From Shewanella mangrovisoli (GTDB lineage: Bacteria; Pseudomonadota; Gammaproteobacteria; Enterobacterales; Shewanellaceae): a stretch of DNA of 64,000 bases. Shown here piece after piece: positions 26,145 to 36,051 of the stretch (positions within the stretch are counted from its first letter, which is position 1; every line of letters begins with the position of its first letter). Below the pieces are notes generated by a model, which did no database searches, had not been told where the DNA came from, and saw nothing but the letters and a program-made list of their open reading frames with translations. The position numbers and the translations under genes are program-made. Location of the stretch: positions 682,001-746,000 of the forward strand of contig NZ_CP080412.1 of the NCBI RefSeq assembly GCF_019457635.1. Reading direction: 5' to 3'.

Positions 26145-27539
26145 ATGGAACAAGACGACAGAAAGTTGTTTGTACTGGATACCAATGTGTTACTACATGA
26201 ACCTTTGGCGATCTATTCGTTTAAAGAGCACGATGTGGTCATTCCGATGACAGTGCTAGAAGAGCTAGACCAGATTAAAGATCGAAAGAGTGATGTGAGT
26301 CGGGATGCTAGGGTCGCCATACGGGCGTTGGAAGATACCCTAGGCGGTGATACAACACCGGAACAAATCATTAATGGTGTCCCTTTGCCGAGTCGAGAAG
26401 GGCATGCCGATGCGATAGGGGCGCTGTCTATTTTCCCTGACCATCTTGTCGATTTTACCCTAGGCGCCTTGCCGGGGGATGGCAACGATAACCGCATTAT
26501 CAACACAGCTCTGCACCTGCAAAACCTCCACCATCCACGTACCGTGGTGTTAGTCACTAAAGATATCAATATGCGTCTTAAGGCCAAGGGCGCGGGCATT
26601 CAATTGGTTGAGGATTATCGAACCGACCAGCTGATCGATGATATTCGTTTCCTCAGCAAGGGCTTTTATCAATTCGAAGGGAATTTCTGGGAACATTTAA
26701 ACAAGGTATCCACCGAGCGCCACGGTCGACATACGATTCACGAAGTCCCATTGAAGGATTTAGACAACGAACCCTTCTACATTAACCAGTATCTGATTGA
26801 TACCGAATCTGATTTTTGTGGCCGCGTCACCGAGCGTAGCGATACCCATCTGCATATTTTAGATCTGGGCCGCGAGCGCTTAAAAAACCTCGAGGCTTGG
26901 GGGGTAAAACCTAAGAATGTTTACCAAGGCATGGCGTTGCAGGCGCTGCTCGATCCCGATATCGATCTGGTGATCTTAACCGGGCCAGCGGGTTGCGGTA
27001 AAACCTTACTGGCAATGGCGGCGGCACTTGAGCTGGTGGTAGAGCGCAATCGCTACGATAAGGTGATTGTGACTCGTAATACGCCGGAAATCGCTGAATC
27101 GATAGGTTTTTTACCCGGCACCGAAGAAGAGAAGATGTTGCCATGGCTGGCGGCGATTACCGATACCTTAGAAGTGCTGCATAAGAATGATGTGAATCCC
27201 ACAGGCAGTTTGAACTACATCATGGAGAAGGCGAATATCCAATTTAAGTCGATCAACTTTATGCGCGGCCGCTCGATCCAAAACTCCATCGTGCTCTTGG
27301 ATGAATGCCAAAACCTGACGGCATCGCAGATCAAAACCATGATCACTCGGATGGGCGAAGGCACAAAATTGATTTGTTGCGGTAACTTAGCGCAGATCGA
27401 TTCGAACTATCTCACCGCGGTGACCTCGGGTTTAACCTACATCGTGGAACGTTTTAAAGACTTTGAAGGTAGCGCTAACCTGTACTTGAATGGGGTGGTG
27501 CGTTCACGCTTGGCCGAATACGCCGAAGAACATCTCTAA
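26145..27539 (+). CDS. PIN-PhoH family protein
   Basis: 464-residue cytoplasmic protein. The N-terminal PIN nuclease-like domain (about 1-145) keeps the acidic residues of FVLDTNVLLHEP, EELDQIKDR and the GDGNDN region. The C-terminal PhoH domain (about 245-460) has Walker A TGPAGCGKTLLAMA (about 279-292) and Walker B VLLDECQNL (about 384-392). PIN-PhoH proteins are reported as RNA helicase/RNases in other bacteria, so an RNA-processing role is likely. A CTGGAGG ribosome site precedes the ATG. The Pho-box-like site upstream suggests induction by phosphate starvation. Confidence 0.9.
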   Translation: MEQDDRKLFVLDTNVLLHEPLAIYSFKEHDVVIPMTVLEELDQIKDRKSDVSRDARVAIRALEDTLGGDTTPEQIINGVPLPSREGHADAIGALSIFPDHLVDFTLGALPGDGNDNRIINTALHLQNLHHPRTVVLVTKDINMRLKAKGAGIQLVEDYRTDQLIDDIRFLSKGFYQFEGNFWEHLNKVSTERHGRHTIHEVPLKDLDNEPFYINQYLIDTESDFCGRVTERSDTHLHILDLGRERLKNLEAWGVKPKNVYQGMALQALLDPDIDLVILTGPAGCGKTLLAMAAALELVVERNRYDKVIVTRNTPEIAESIGFLPGTEEEKMLPWLAAITDTLEVLHKNDVNPTGSLNYIMEKANIQFKSINFMRGRSIQNSIVLLDECQNLTASQIKTMITRMGEGTKLICCGNLAQIDSNYLTAVTSGLTYIVERFKDFEGSANLYLNGVVRSRLAEYAEEHL

Positions 27540-27556
27540 CTATTTACTTTATTGTT

Positions 27557-27590
27557 ACAAAAGGTCTCACTCATGGGACCTTTGTTTTTA
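27557..27590 (+). terminator. Intrinsic terminator after the phoH-like gene
   Basis: AAAGGTC (from 27559) pairs with GACC-TTT around 27577-27583, followed by GTTTTT. It is a moderate stem with a T-rich tail, 18 bases after the stop codon. Confidence 0.65.
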
Positions 27591-27758
27591 CGCATTTCTA
27601 TGTTTTTCAATCAACTAATCATAGACTTTGACAGCCTTCGTACGGCAATTATTTGATGCGACTCGGGGTTTCTTCCTGCTAATATATTAAGCCATAAATG
27701 AACTCAGTCACTTTTGCCACCGATGGCTAAAATCAAGCGCTGCAATCAAGGGTAGTGG

Positions 27759-30700
27759 ATGAAATCGAGTGAGCCGGATCTCCAGCTAAAATCGCCGATC
27801 CAAAAGAATTATAACCGTGCTGTTTTTTATACTTATATCGGCGTGATTGTCCTGTCGTTGCTGACGGCGTGGATGTTTTTCGATCGCCAAAAAACTCAGC
27901 AGATGGATCAGCGTGAAGAGCAGGTCGAGCGTCACGTATTGCAAATCGACTTATTGCTGGAGTCGAGCATCCGCGCGGTGAAGAGCCTGCGGGATGTGGC
28001 CGTGGATCACCTGCGCTTAGGTGAGCTGGTGCGTAAAGAGCGTTTACCTCAATACGGCAAATTTAACGAGAGTGGTCAGTATTTTACCTTAGAGCCTAAC
28101 TACGCCAAGGGCGGTAAGCCCTTTACCAACATGGGGCGGATCACGGGCGCGGGTTCCCTCGATGGTCGCAGCGATAAGTTCTACCAAGAGCTGGAAATGC
28201 TGTTTGAATTGTCACTGTCTTTCCCTGTGGCGAAAGAAGCCGCACCTAAAGCCTCGGCGATTTATTATTTATCGCGCCAACGGATGATGTCCTACTTCCC
28301 GTGGACCAACGGCGACCAGCGTTTTAGGGACGAGCTGCTCAATAAGAAACAATTCCAATACGCCACCCCGGCGATGAACCCGCAGCGCAGTGTGTTTTGG
28401 AGTGAGGCCTACGTCGATTCGACGGGCAAAGGCTTGCTGACCACCTTAGGTGTGCCCGTTTATCTCGATGATGAGTTTATGGGTTCAATTAACCTCGATA
28501 TGACCTTGGCCTCATTGGCGCGGCAAATTCGGGTGTACTTCAAGATGCCAGGGACTGTGATCCTGCTCGATCAGCAGAACAATATTTTGTCCCACAGTGA
28601 CTTCGATGGCTCTGATATCAATCGGGTATATCACATCAGTCAGCGTATTCCGTCTGAGCTGCATTCGCTTCCTGAGTCCGAATTATTCGATGCCCACGAA
28701 GGCATTATTCGTAACGGTTACTATATTCACTCGGTTGCGCTGCATAACGCGCCGTGGCGCTTGTTGTATCTGCAAAATGAAGACGACCTGTTCCAAGATT
28801 CGGTCGAAAAACTGCAGCTGACCTTTATCCTCGTAGTCATCGCCCTGTCGGTGCTGGTGACCATAGTGCACTGGCAAACGCGTCGCTCCTTCGTGAGCCC
28901 TGCATCGCGCCTATTGTCGCACTTAGAGGGCTGCTCCCAAGAGCCGCGTAAACCGCCGGAAAAAATCACTCCTGGGTGGGAGCCTTGGTTCCTGCTGGTG
29001 AGCCGCATTTTTGAGGAAAACAAGCAATACACCCATCATTTGGCTGAGCAGAATAAGCGACTCGACAAGCTGGTTGCGCGCCGTACCGAGCGGTTAAAAG
29101 ATGCGACCGAACGCCGCGAGCGTGAGTATGCGTTGTTGCGCTCCTTACTCGACTCCATCCCTGAAGCCATTGTCTTTAAAGATAAAGAGGGGAATTACCT
29201 CGGTTGTAACAAGGCCGCCGAGCGGATGCTGGGCTACACCGAAAGCGAGATGATCGGTCTGTCGTCGGAGGATTTAACTTCACCGGAGATGGGCATTCGT
29301 ATTCGCGCCGAGGATGAGCAGATCTTAAAAGATCGCACCCCGCTGCGTTATCAAGAGAAGGTTGAGTTAGCGGGCAAACCTGTATTGCTCGACACCTTGA
29401 AACTACCTTTCTATAACCGCCGTGGCGAGCTGCAAGGCTTGATTGCCGTATGGCGCGATGTGACGCGTGAGTACGAGTCCGCCGAGCAGTTACGTCTGTC
29501 GGAAGAGCGTTACCATTTAGCGATGGACGCGGTAGAAGACGGTCTGTGGGACTGGTATCTGGATTCGGAGCATATCATTTGCAACCCATCCTACTATTCG
29601 ATGCTGGGTTATAAACCCAATGAATTCCCTGCGTTAGTGTCGGCTATCGACCAACTGACGCACCCCGACGATAGAATTCGGGTCGAAGAATACCGTAATC
29701 AGTATCTGCAAAATCCCGTCGATGCCTATGAGATCGAGTTTAGGATTTTAGGCAAAAACGGCAGTTATCACTGGGTGCTTTCCCGCGGCCGGGTGGTGGA
29801 GTTTACTGCCGATGGTCAGCCTAAGCGTATGGTCGGTACCCATAAAGACATCACGCGCCATAAGAGCAACGAAGTAGCACTGCTGGAGGCGAAGCAGGAC
29901 GCGGAACTGGCGAACCTGTATAAGAGTGAATTCTTGGCGAATATGAGCCATGAAATCCGCACGCCAATGAACGCCATTATCGGCATGTTGCAGTTAGCGC
30001 AGCGCACCTCGCTGACGGCGCAGCAGAAGGATTACCTCGAAAAAGCCGGATTCTCGGCGCAGTCGTTACTGCGGATTATTAACGATATTCTCGACTTCTC
30101 TAAGATTGAGGCAGGTAAGTTAGAGCTGGAGCGGGTGCCGTTCCCATTGGATAAAGTGCTCGACCATGCCCTCGATCTCAACGCGCTTAAGGCGCAGGAG
30201 CAAGGCGTCGAGTTATTACTGTATGCGCCAGTGACGGCAGGCCTCATTCTTAAGGGCGACCCGCTGCGTCTAGGCCAAGTGCTGATCAACCTGTTATCGA
30301 ATGCAGTGAAGTTTACCCAATCCGGTGAGATTGAATTGGGCTGCGAAGATGTGGGCGAGCGCGACCATCGGATTACCTTAAAATTCTGGGTGCGGGATAC
30401 GGGTATTGGGATCAGTAAAGATCAGCAGGAAAAACTGTTCGATGCCTTTGCCCAAGCCGATGGTTCGACGACCCGTAAGTACGGTGGCACGGGATTAGGT
30501 TTATCGATCAGTAAGCATCTGGTCTCCATGATGGGCGGCAAGATGCAGGTGCAGAGTGAGTTAGGCGTTGGCAGTACCTTCAGCTTTACCATCAGCTTCG
30601 AAATTGCCGAAGAGGCCAAGGTTGAGCCCTTAGTGGTACCTGAAAAACTCAATAATTTACGTACACTTGTGGTAGATGATAACCCGACGGCGCTGCAAAT

Positions 30701-31469
30701 TTATTCGGCATTGATGCGCGATTTCCACTTCGAGGTGGATACGGCCGCCAGCGGCGCCGAGGCGCTATACAAGTTGTCGCGGGATCCTATCGATTTATTG
30801 TTGCTCGACTGGATGATGCCAGAGATGGATGGTGGCGATGTGATCACCGCCATCGATACCATGGTGGCCGAAGGCCGTATCGCGAAACGACCCATTATCA
30901 TCATGATGACCGCCTATGCGGCTGAGCCTTTACAACACGAAGTCGACAGTGCCAATGTGTTTGCCGTGCTGCAAAAACCCTTTAAGGCATCGAGTCTGTT
31001 CGATGAGATCATCGCCGCCTTTGCTGATGAACCAAGGCTCAATGTGGTGCAGCCGATTGCCGAAGTGCCTGTCGAAGAGGGCGAACACACAGGGCTTGTG
31101 CTCTTGGTGGAAGATAACTTTATCAACCAACAGGTGGCGACTGAGCTGCTAAAGAGCGCGGGATACGAAGTCGTTGTTGCTGGGAATGGTCAAATTGCCC
31201 TCGATATTATCGACTCGCGCCCCTTCGATGCGGTATTAATGGATATTCAAATGCCAGTGATGGATGGTTTAACCGCGGCGCGGGCACTGCGTGAACGCTT
31301 TAGCGCCGATGTACTACCTATTATCGCCATGACGGCCCATGCGATGTCGGGCGATCGGGAAAAGAGTCTCGCGGCGGGGATGAATGCCCATATTACTAAG
31401 CCGATAGTGTTAACTGAGCTGTTTGAAACCTTATCGCATTGGATAAAACACAAGAATAATCATCATTAA
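27759..31469 (+). CDS. Hybrid sensor histidine kinase (Cache-PAS-PAS-HK-REC-REC)
   Basis: 1236-residue inner-membrane sensor. TM1 is at about 20-40, a Cache-like periplasmic sensor at about 45-345, and TM2 at about 350-372. PAS1 (LLDSIPEAIVFKDKEGNYLG) is at about 465-580 and PAS2 (AMDAVEDGLWDWYLD) at about 585-705. HisKA FLANMSHEIRTPMNA carries the phospho-His at about 731. The HATPase domain has LINLLSNAVKFT, VRDTGIGI and GGTGLGLSI. Two receivers follow (LVVDDNPTA with LLDWMMPEMDG, and LLVEDNFINQQ with LMDIQMPVMDG). It has no HPt domain, so the last relay partner must be encoded elsewhere. The ligand is unknown. It is monocistronic. Confidence 0.9.
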   Translation: MKSSEPDLQLKSPIQKNYNRAVFYTYIGVIVLSLLTAWMFFDRQKTQQMDQREEQVERHVLQIDLLLESSIRAVKSLRDVAVDHLRLGELVRKERLPQYGKFNESGQYFTLEPNYAKGGKPFTNMGRITGAGSLDGRSDKFYQELEMLFELSLSFPVAKEAAPKASAIYYLSRQRMMSYFPWTNGDQRFRDELLNKKQFQYATPAMNPQRSVFWSEAYVDSTGKGLLTTLGVPVYLDDEFMGSINLDMTLASLARQIRVYFKMPGTVILLDQQNNILSHSDFDGSDINRVYHISQRIPSELHSLPESELFDAHEGIIRNGYYIHSVALHNAPWRLLYLQNEDDLFQDSVEKLQLTFILVVIALSVLVTIVHWQTRRSFVSPASRLLSHLEGCSQEPRKPPEKITPGWEPWFLLVSRIFEENKQYTHHLAEQNKRLDKLVARRTERLKDATERREREYALLRSLLDSIPEAIVFKDKEGNYLGCNKAAERMLGYTESEMIGLSSEDLTSPEMGIRIRAEDEQILKDRTPLRYQEKVELAGKPVLLDTLKLPFYNRRGELQGLIAVWRDVTREYESAEQLRLSEERYHLAMDAVEDGLWDWYLDSEHIICNPSYYSMLGYKPNEFPALVSAIDQLTHPDDRIRVEEYRNQYLQNPVDAYEIEFRILGKNGSYHWVLSRGRVVEFTADGQPKRMVGTHKDITRHKSNEVALLEAKQDAELANLYKSEFLANMSHEIRTPMNAIIGMLQLAQRTSLTAQQKDYLEKAGFSAQSLLRIINDILDFSKIEAGKLELERVPFPLDKVLDHALDLNALKAQEQGVELLLYAPVTAGLILKGDPLRLGQVLINLLSNAVKFTQSGEIELGCEDVGERDHRITLKFWVRDTGIGISKDQQEKLFDAFAQADGSTTRKYGGTGLGLSISKHLVSMMGGKMQVQSELGVGSTFSFTISFEIAEEAKVEPLVVPEKLNNLRTLVVDDNPTALQIYSALMRDFHFEVDTAASGAEALYKLSRDPIDLLLLDWMMPEMDGGDVITAIDTMVAEGRIAKRPIIIMMTAYAAEPLQHEVDSANVFAVLQKPFKASSLFDEIIAAFADEPRLNVVQPIAEVPVEEGEHTGLVLLVEDNFINQQVATELLKSAGYEVVVAGNGQIALDIIDSRPFDAVLMDIQMPVMDGLTAARALRERFSADVLPIIAMTAHAMSGDREKSLAAGMNAHITKPIVLTELFETLSHWIKHKNNHH

Positions 31470-31479
31470 TTGTTTGCCC

Positions 31480-31497
31480 GGGGCCAATGATGGCCCC
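31480..31497 (+). terminator. Possible terminator hairpin
   Basis: GGGGCCA (31480-31486) and TGGCCCC (31491-31497) form a 7-bp stem right after the hybrid kinase gene. There is no immediate T-run; a T-rich stretch begins a few bases later. It is a candidate only. Confidence 0.4.
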
Positions 31498-31552
31498 GCG
31501 TGGTTTAGTTTTGTGTAACATGACCACGTAGACAGCCTAATCAGGAGGAAAG

Positions 31553-33955
31553 ATGAAACCCCATAGCCTAGCCCTCGCCATCCTACTCTTAGGTTTACCC
31601 GCGCTGAGCGTCGCTGCGAATTTACCGAGCACTAAAGTTGTTAAGCAGAGCCAAGCCGCTAAGGGATTTCTTAATCTTTACTATGAGCCAAGCGAGGGCG
31701 AGTTATACCTCGAGGTGAGCCGCTTAAATCAACCTTTTCTCTTGGTGACTAGCCTGCCTGAAGGGGTCGGTTCTAACGATATCGGTCTCGACCGTGGTCA
31801 ATTAGGCCAAACCCGCATGGTGCAGTTTGAGCGCCAAGGTCCCTACATCCAGCTTAAGCAGCTGAACACTCAGTATCGCGCTAATACTCAAGATGCCGCC
31901 GAAAAACGCGCAGTGAATGAGGCCTTTGCCGATTCGGTATTGTGGCAGGGTAAATTACTCGACGGTAAGCCAGATATGGTGGCGATCAGTGAGTTGGTGC
32001 TCAATGATTTACACGGTGTTGCCAGCGTACTGCAACATACTGGGCAGGGGAGTTATCGCCTCGATTTAACCCGCTCGGCGATTTTACCCGCTGGGGTGAA
32101 ATCCTTTGAAAAGAATAGCGATGTCGATGTGCAGCTTACCTTCAAAGCCGATGCGGCGGGTGAACAAGTGGCTAAGGTCACGCCCGATGGCACTTTAATG
32201 TCGGTACGGATGCGCTATTCCTTTGTCGAATTGCCCGAGGAGGGCTATCAAGCTCGCGCCTATCATCCCATGAGCGGCTATTTATCCGATGAGTATCGTG
32301 ACTATGCCACGCCGTTTTCGGCGCCACTGGTACAACGATTTATTTTGCGCCACCGTCTGCAAAAGGTGAATCCTGGTCCTGCGCCCAGCGAAGTAGTTAA
32401 GCCCATCACCTATTACCTCGACCCTGGCGTGCCTGAGCCAATCCGCTCGGCGCTGCTCGATGGCGCACGCTGGTGGGAAACGGCCTTCAGCCAAGCGGGA
32501 TTTATCAACGGCTTTAAGGTTGAACTCTTGCCACCCGATGCCGATCCGCAGGATATTCGCTACAACATGATCCAGTGGGTACACCGCGCCACGCGTGGAT
32601 GGTCCTACGGCGCGGCGTTAACCGATCCGCGCACCGGTGAAATCATCAAAGGCCAAGTGACTTTAGGTAGCTTACGGGGGCGCCAAGATTACTTGATTGC
32701 CAAAGGCTTAACCGCAGGTTGGCGTGATAGAGGCGCCGCCGAGCAAGCGGCTAATGACTTAGCCTTAGCGCGTATTCGGCAACTCGCAGCCCATGAGGTC
32801 GGCCATACCTTAGGCTTAGATCATAACTTTGCCGCCTCGACTAATCAGGATGCCTCTGTGATGGATTATCCCCATCCTAAGATCCTGCTGAAAGGTAATG
32901 ACATTGATATATCAGCACCCTATGGCGTAGGTGTCGGACCATGGGATAACTTTGCTATCGCGTACGGCTATAGCGATGAAGGCGATGCCACCGCTCAGCA
33001 GGCGCTGCAAAATCAGTTGCTGGCCGAAGTGGCCCGCAAAGGGCTGCGCTATATTGGCGAAGCCGATTCGCGCCAGAAAGATGCCAGCCAAGCCTATGCC
33101 AGCCTATGGGATAGCGGTGATGACCCTATCGCGCAGCTACTGGATTTGAACCGTATTCGCGCTAAGGCCATCGAAGGTTTTAGCAGCACGGCACTGTTGC
33201 CGGGTGAGCCACAGGGTGAATTAGCCGATACCTTTGTGCCTATCTATTTACTTAGCCGTTACCAAATTGATGCGGTCAGTAAGTTTATTGGCGGTACAGA
33301 CTACAACTATCTATCCGTCGGCGAGGGCGCTCGCTGGAGCTATATCGCGCCGCAGTTACAATTGTCGGCCCTCGATGCGTTGCTCAGCACCTTAGATGCG
33401 GCCAGCTTAACGGTTCCGCAAACCTTACTCGATACGCTGGTGCCTAAAGCGGGGAATTATCAAGCGACGCGTGAGTCCTTCGAATCAGGGCTTGGGGTGG
33501 TGAGCGATCCCCTCGGCATGGCGGAAGTGTTAGCGCGCCATACCGTGGGTCAGTTATTGATGCCGCAGCGCTTAAATCGCGTCAGCCAAGGGGCGATGGC
33601 GGATAATGAGCAGCTCTCGGTCGAAACCTTACTCAATAAGCTGTTTGCCGCGACCCTTTATCAAGAAGATAAACTCGCTCTGATCGAAGGAGTGTGGATG
33701 CGGGTGAATGCGGTGGTGATTGATGAACTCTTGTCTGCCTATCACGATCCGCAAACCTCGGCAGAGGTGAAGGCGGCTATTTACGAACGCGCTCAATTTG
33801 TGATGAAACAGCTTAAAGCCAAAGCCAATCGCGCGAATGCCAAGGTGGCCTCCCACTATACTTGGTTGCAACAGGGGCTGAGTGTTGGGCTGACGGATGC
33901 TAACAGCAAACTCATTCCTAAACCCTTGAGATTGCCGCCGGGTTCACCTATCTAA
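31553..33955 (+). CDS. Zinc-dependent metalloprotease (DUF5117/DUF4953-type)
   Basis: 800-residue exported protein. The signal peptide is about 1-21 (ending LSVAA). A DUF5117-like N-terminal region (LYLEVSRLNQPFLLVTSLPEGVGSNDIGLDRGQLG) precedes the catalytic domain. The zinc motif HEVGHTLGLDH (about 421-431) supplies three histidines and the catalytic Glu of a metzincin-like protease, and VMDYPHP nearby is the expected Met-turn region. It is probably periplasmic or cell-surface, and the substrate is unknown. AGGAGG (about 31542-31548) precedes the ATG. It converges on the kinase-like gene with a shared terminator. Confidence 0.88.
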   Translation: MKPHSLALAILLLGLPALSVAANLPSTKVVKQSQAAKGFLNLYYEPSEGELYLEVSRLNQPFLLVTSLPEGVGSNDIGLDRGQLGQTRMVQFERQGPYIQLKQLNTQYRANTQDAAEKRAVNEAFADSVLWQGKLLDGKPDMVAISELVLNDLHGVASVLQHTGQGSYRLDLTRSAILPAGVKSFEKNSDVDVQLTFKADAAGEQVAKVTPDGTLMSVRMRYSFVELPEEGYQARAYHPMSGYLSDEYRDYATPFSAPLVQRFILRHRLQKVNPGPAPSEVVKPITYYLDPGVPEPIRSALLDGARWWETAFSQAGFINGFKVELLPPDADPQDIRYNMIQWVHRATRGWSYGAALTDPRTGEIIKGQVTLGSLRGRQDYLIAKGLTAGWRDRGAAEQAANDLALARIRQLAAHEVGHTLGLDHNFAASTNQDASVMDYPHPKILLKGNDIDISAPYGVGVGPWDNFAIAYGYSDEGDATAQQALQNQLLAEVARKGLRYIGEADSRQKDASQAYASLWDSGDDPIAQLLDLNRIRAKAIEGFSSTALLPGEPQGELADTFVPIYLLSRYQIDAVSKFIGGTDYNYLSVGEGARWSYIAPQLQLSALDALLSTLDAASLTVPQTLLDTLVPKAGNYQATRESFESGLGVVSDPLGMAEVLARHTVGQLLMPQRLNRVSQGAMADNEQLSVETLLNKLFAATLYQEDKLALIEGVWMRVNAVVIDELLSAYHDPQTSAEVKAAIYERAQFVMKQLKAKANRANAKVASHYTWLQQGLSVGLTDANSKLIPKPLRLPPGSPI

Positions 33956-33972
33956 GTTTGTTTTTCAACATC

Positions 33973-34010
33973 ATAGGCGCTAACGAGGTGATTCGTTATG
34001 CGCCTATTTC
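33973..34010. terminator. Convergent terminator overlapping the kinase-like gene's 3' end
   Basis: ATAGGCGCTAACGA (33973-33986) pairs with TCGTTA and GCGCCTAT (33993-34007) with a single bulged T, followed by TTTC and T-rich sequence. It lies between two convergent genes and extends into the last codons of the minus-strand gene. Confidence 0.7.
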
Positions 34011-35804
34011 TTTTGGGTTTCTAGGATAATAATGCTCGGCTTTACGTTCAATATGGGTAAAGCGACGGGTATTTTTATAGGGCAGTTTCATAAAGCCCGA
34101 TACCCCATGACCTTGAATTTTACCCACATAATGCAAAATGCGGTCGAGGCTGGCGCGAAACGCCGCCTGTTTGCGCGGGTTGAGCAGTTTTAAGTAACTG
34201 TGGATCTTTAAGTGATTCGGCAGGGCCTCAAAAATGATGCAGCCCGTGTGGTGGATTTGGTTGATACGCGCCAATTCTTCCATGATTTCACTCGGTAATT
34301 CGAGGTTTTCGTCCGGATCCTTACCGTCTTCAAAGTAAGAGTGCAGCCGCGATTTATCTTCGAGGGTCGGCACATCACCCACCTCGAAGGGCAGTTGCAA
34401 ATCAGCGCTGGCGACAAAGGGTTCGCTGGTGTTTTCGCGCTCGATATGCAGCGTATCCCTAGCGTTAAAGAAGCAGGCCTTAAACACCCCGATACGCTTA
34501 ATTCCCCGCGCGAGCGTCACCATATTATTGACGGCGATGATGAGCGCACTCTTTTGTTTAGCATCGTAAATGGCGAGGTTGGAGTCGATAAACACGCCGG
34601 TTTCTTGCCAATGGATGGCAAGGCCGCCCACTATGGGGTATTGGCCGAGGCGACCCACGGCGGCGATAAAACCTTTTTCAGTATCGCCCATGCCGGCTAA
34701 GAAGTTGCGATAGTATTTTTCGAGCTGGATGTCATCCATCTTAGCGATGGGATCCTGGGCGTTATGTTCCTTTAAAAAGGATTTGCGCGAGCTGTAACTG
34801 ACGGTTTCGACATCTTTCTCGCGGGATTGCACCCAGACAGGGATTTCGCCCAGCAGTTCGGTTTTGGGTAGCTCGGGTAAATGGATTCTATGGCTGTGGC
34901 GCATGCTTTTGAGAAAATAATCCCCCGCCAGATTGCGCTGCACGGCATCGCTACTGAGCATGCCCTCCAAGGTGCGAGCCAATTCCATAGGTAAGCCTAT
35001 GCTGGTGGGCGGGATCACCTGTGCGCCGAAGCGACTTGCCTGTCCTGAGGCCAAGGCATACAAGGTCGCCGCCACGCCTTGCTCGTCGAAACGCGGGCTT
35101 GAGAGCGCGCCATTTAGCTGCTCTTCACCGATAAAATACACGTCTCCCATGCGGGCATTAGTGTGCTGCTGATCGCTCGACATCAACGTCATCACGTTGT
35201 CTTCAACGGCCTTGTTATGTTCATCCCGTTGCGCAAATACCGCAGAGCCCCAGTCGATTAAGGATAAATGTTGGCTTTCAATATCATAGACAAGATTTGA
35301 AGGCTTGATGTCGCCATGCACTAAGGGTTTACCCGTGCGCAGATAGTAGAGAATATCGGCCAGTTGGCGGGCAATGCTCATCACCATGGCGGGGGGCAGG
35401 GCGCCTAAGCGGCGGCAAAGCTGCTCGAGATCTTCGCCCTTTGCCCGCTCCATAACTAAGATCCCTTGTTTACCAACCCGCTCAAATTTGATAGCCCTCG
35501 GAATGTTGGGGTGTTTGAGCAAGGACAGCATAAAGGCTTCTTCCTCTAAGCGGTCTTGAATATGCTGCGGCAGATTAATTCTCGAGAATTTAAATACGTG
35601 GGCTTCGTCGGCTTGATTAATTCCCGCAAACACAAAGCCGTAAGCGCCCTTACCGATAAACTCAATGTCGCGATAACCCAACTTACTTAATTGTTGTTTA
35701 CATAAACGGATCCACGCCTTGTGCTTACGGGCATCGTTGGCTTTGAGCAAGTAAATGGATTGCTCTTCGGAAATGTAAAAATGTTGTAGTTGGGGTGTTT
35801 GCAA
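33996..35804 (-). CDS. Serine/threonine protein kinase-like protein
   Basis: 602 residues, no membrane segment. A Hanks-type kinase core (about 45-310) shows the glycine loop GKGAYGFVFAG, the VFKFSR lysine, the EEEAF glutamate, the catalytic loop VHGDIKPSNLVYD and LIDWGSA in place of DFG. All key catalytic residues are present, with HGD replacing HRD. The remaining 290 residues are a second domain I do not recognise (mixed alpha/beta, with an LIIAVNNMVTLARGI segment). The start is a TTG at 35804 with AGGAA 8 bases upstream. It has no partner phosphatase nearby, and its target is unknown. Confidence 0.8.
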   Translation of the reverse strand: MQTPQLQHFYISEEQSIYLLKANDARKHKAWIRLCKQQLSKLGYRDIEFIGKGAYGFVFAGINQADEAHVFKFSRINLPQHIQDRLEEEAFMLSLLKHPNIPRAIKFERVGKQGILVMERAKGEDLEQLCRRLGALPPAMVMSIARQLADILYYLRTGKPLVHGDIKPSNLVYDIESQHLSLIDWGSAVFAQRDEHNKAVEDNVMTLMSSDQQHTNARMGDVYFIGEEQLNGALSSPRFDEQGVAATLYALASGQASRFGAQVIPPTSIGLPMELARTLEGMLSSDAVQRNLAGDYFLKSMRHSHRIHLPELPKTELLGEIPVWVQSREKDVETVSYSSRKSFLKEHNAQDPIAKMDDIQLEKYYRNFLAGMGDTEKGFIAAVGRLGQYPIVGGLAIHWQETGVFIDSNLAIYDAKQKSALIIAVNNMVTLARGIKRIGVFKACFFNARDTLHIERENTSEPFVASADLQLPFEVGDVPTLEDKSRLHSYFEDGKDPDENLELPSEIMEELARINQIHHTGCIIFEALPNHLKIHSYLKLLNPRKQAAFRASLDRILHYVGKIQGHGVSGFMKLPYKNTRRFTHIERKAEHYYPRNPKEIGA

Positions 35805-36051
35805 TGCGCGATTCCTTGTTTTGGTTATTTAAACAGTAAGCGAGGCAGATAAGCAAATCGGCTTAGGATGCTGTGACTGGTGTTGCCTGCGATAAACTTG
35901 TGATTTTTAGGGCTTACCTATCCCATCATTTCGTCGCTGACTTTGATTTATATCAAGTTAAATCGTATGGAGTCTAGGTAATCTTAAGCACATTGGATGG
36001 GATACATTTTTGTTAAATTTCCCGTGGACAAAGTGGATGAAAGGAGGGCAT

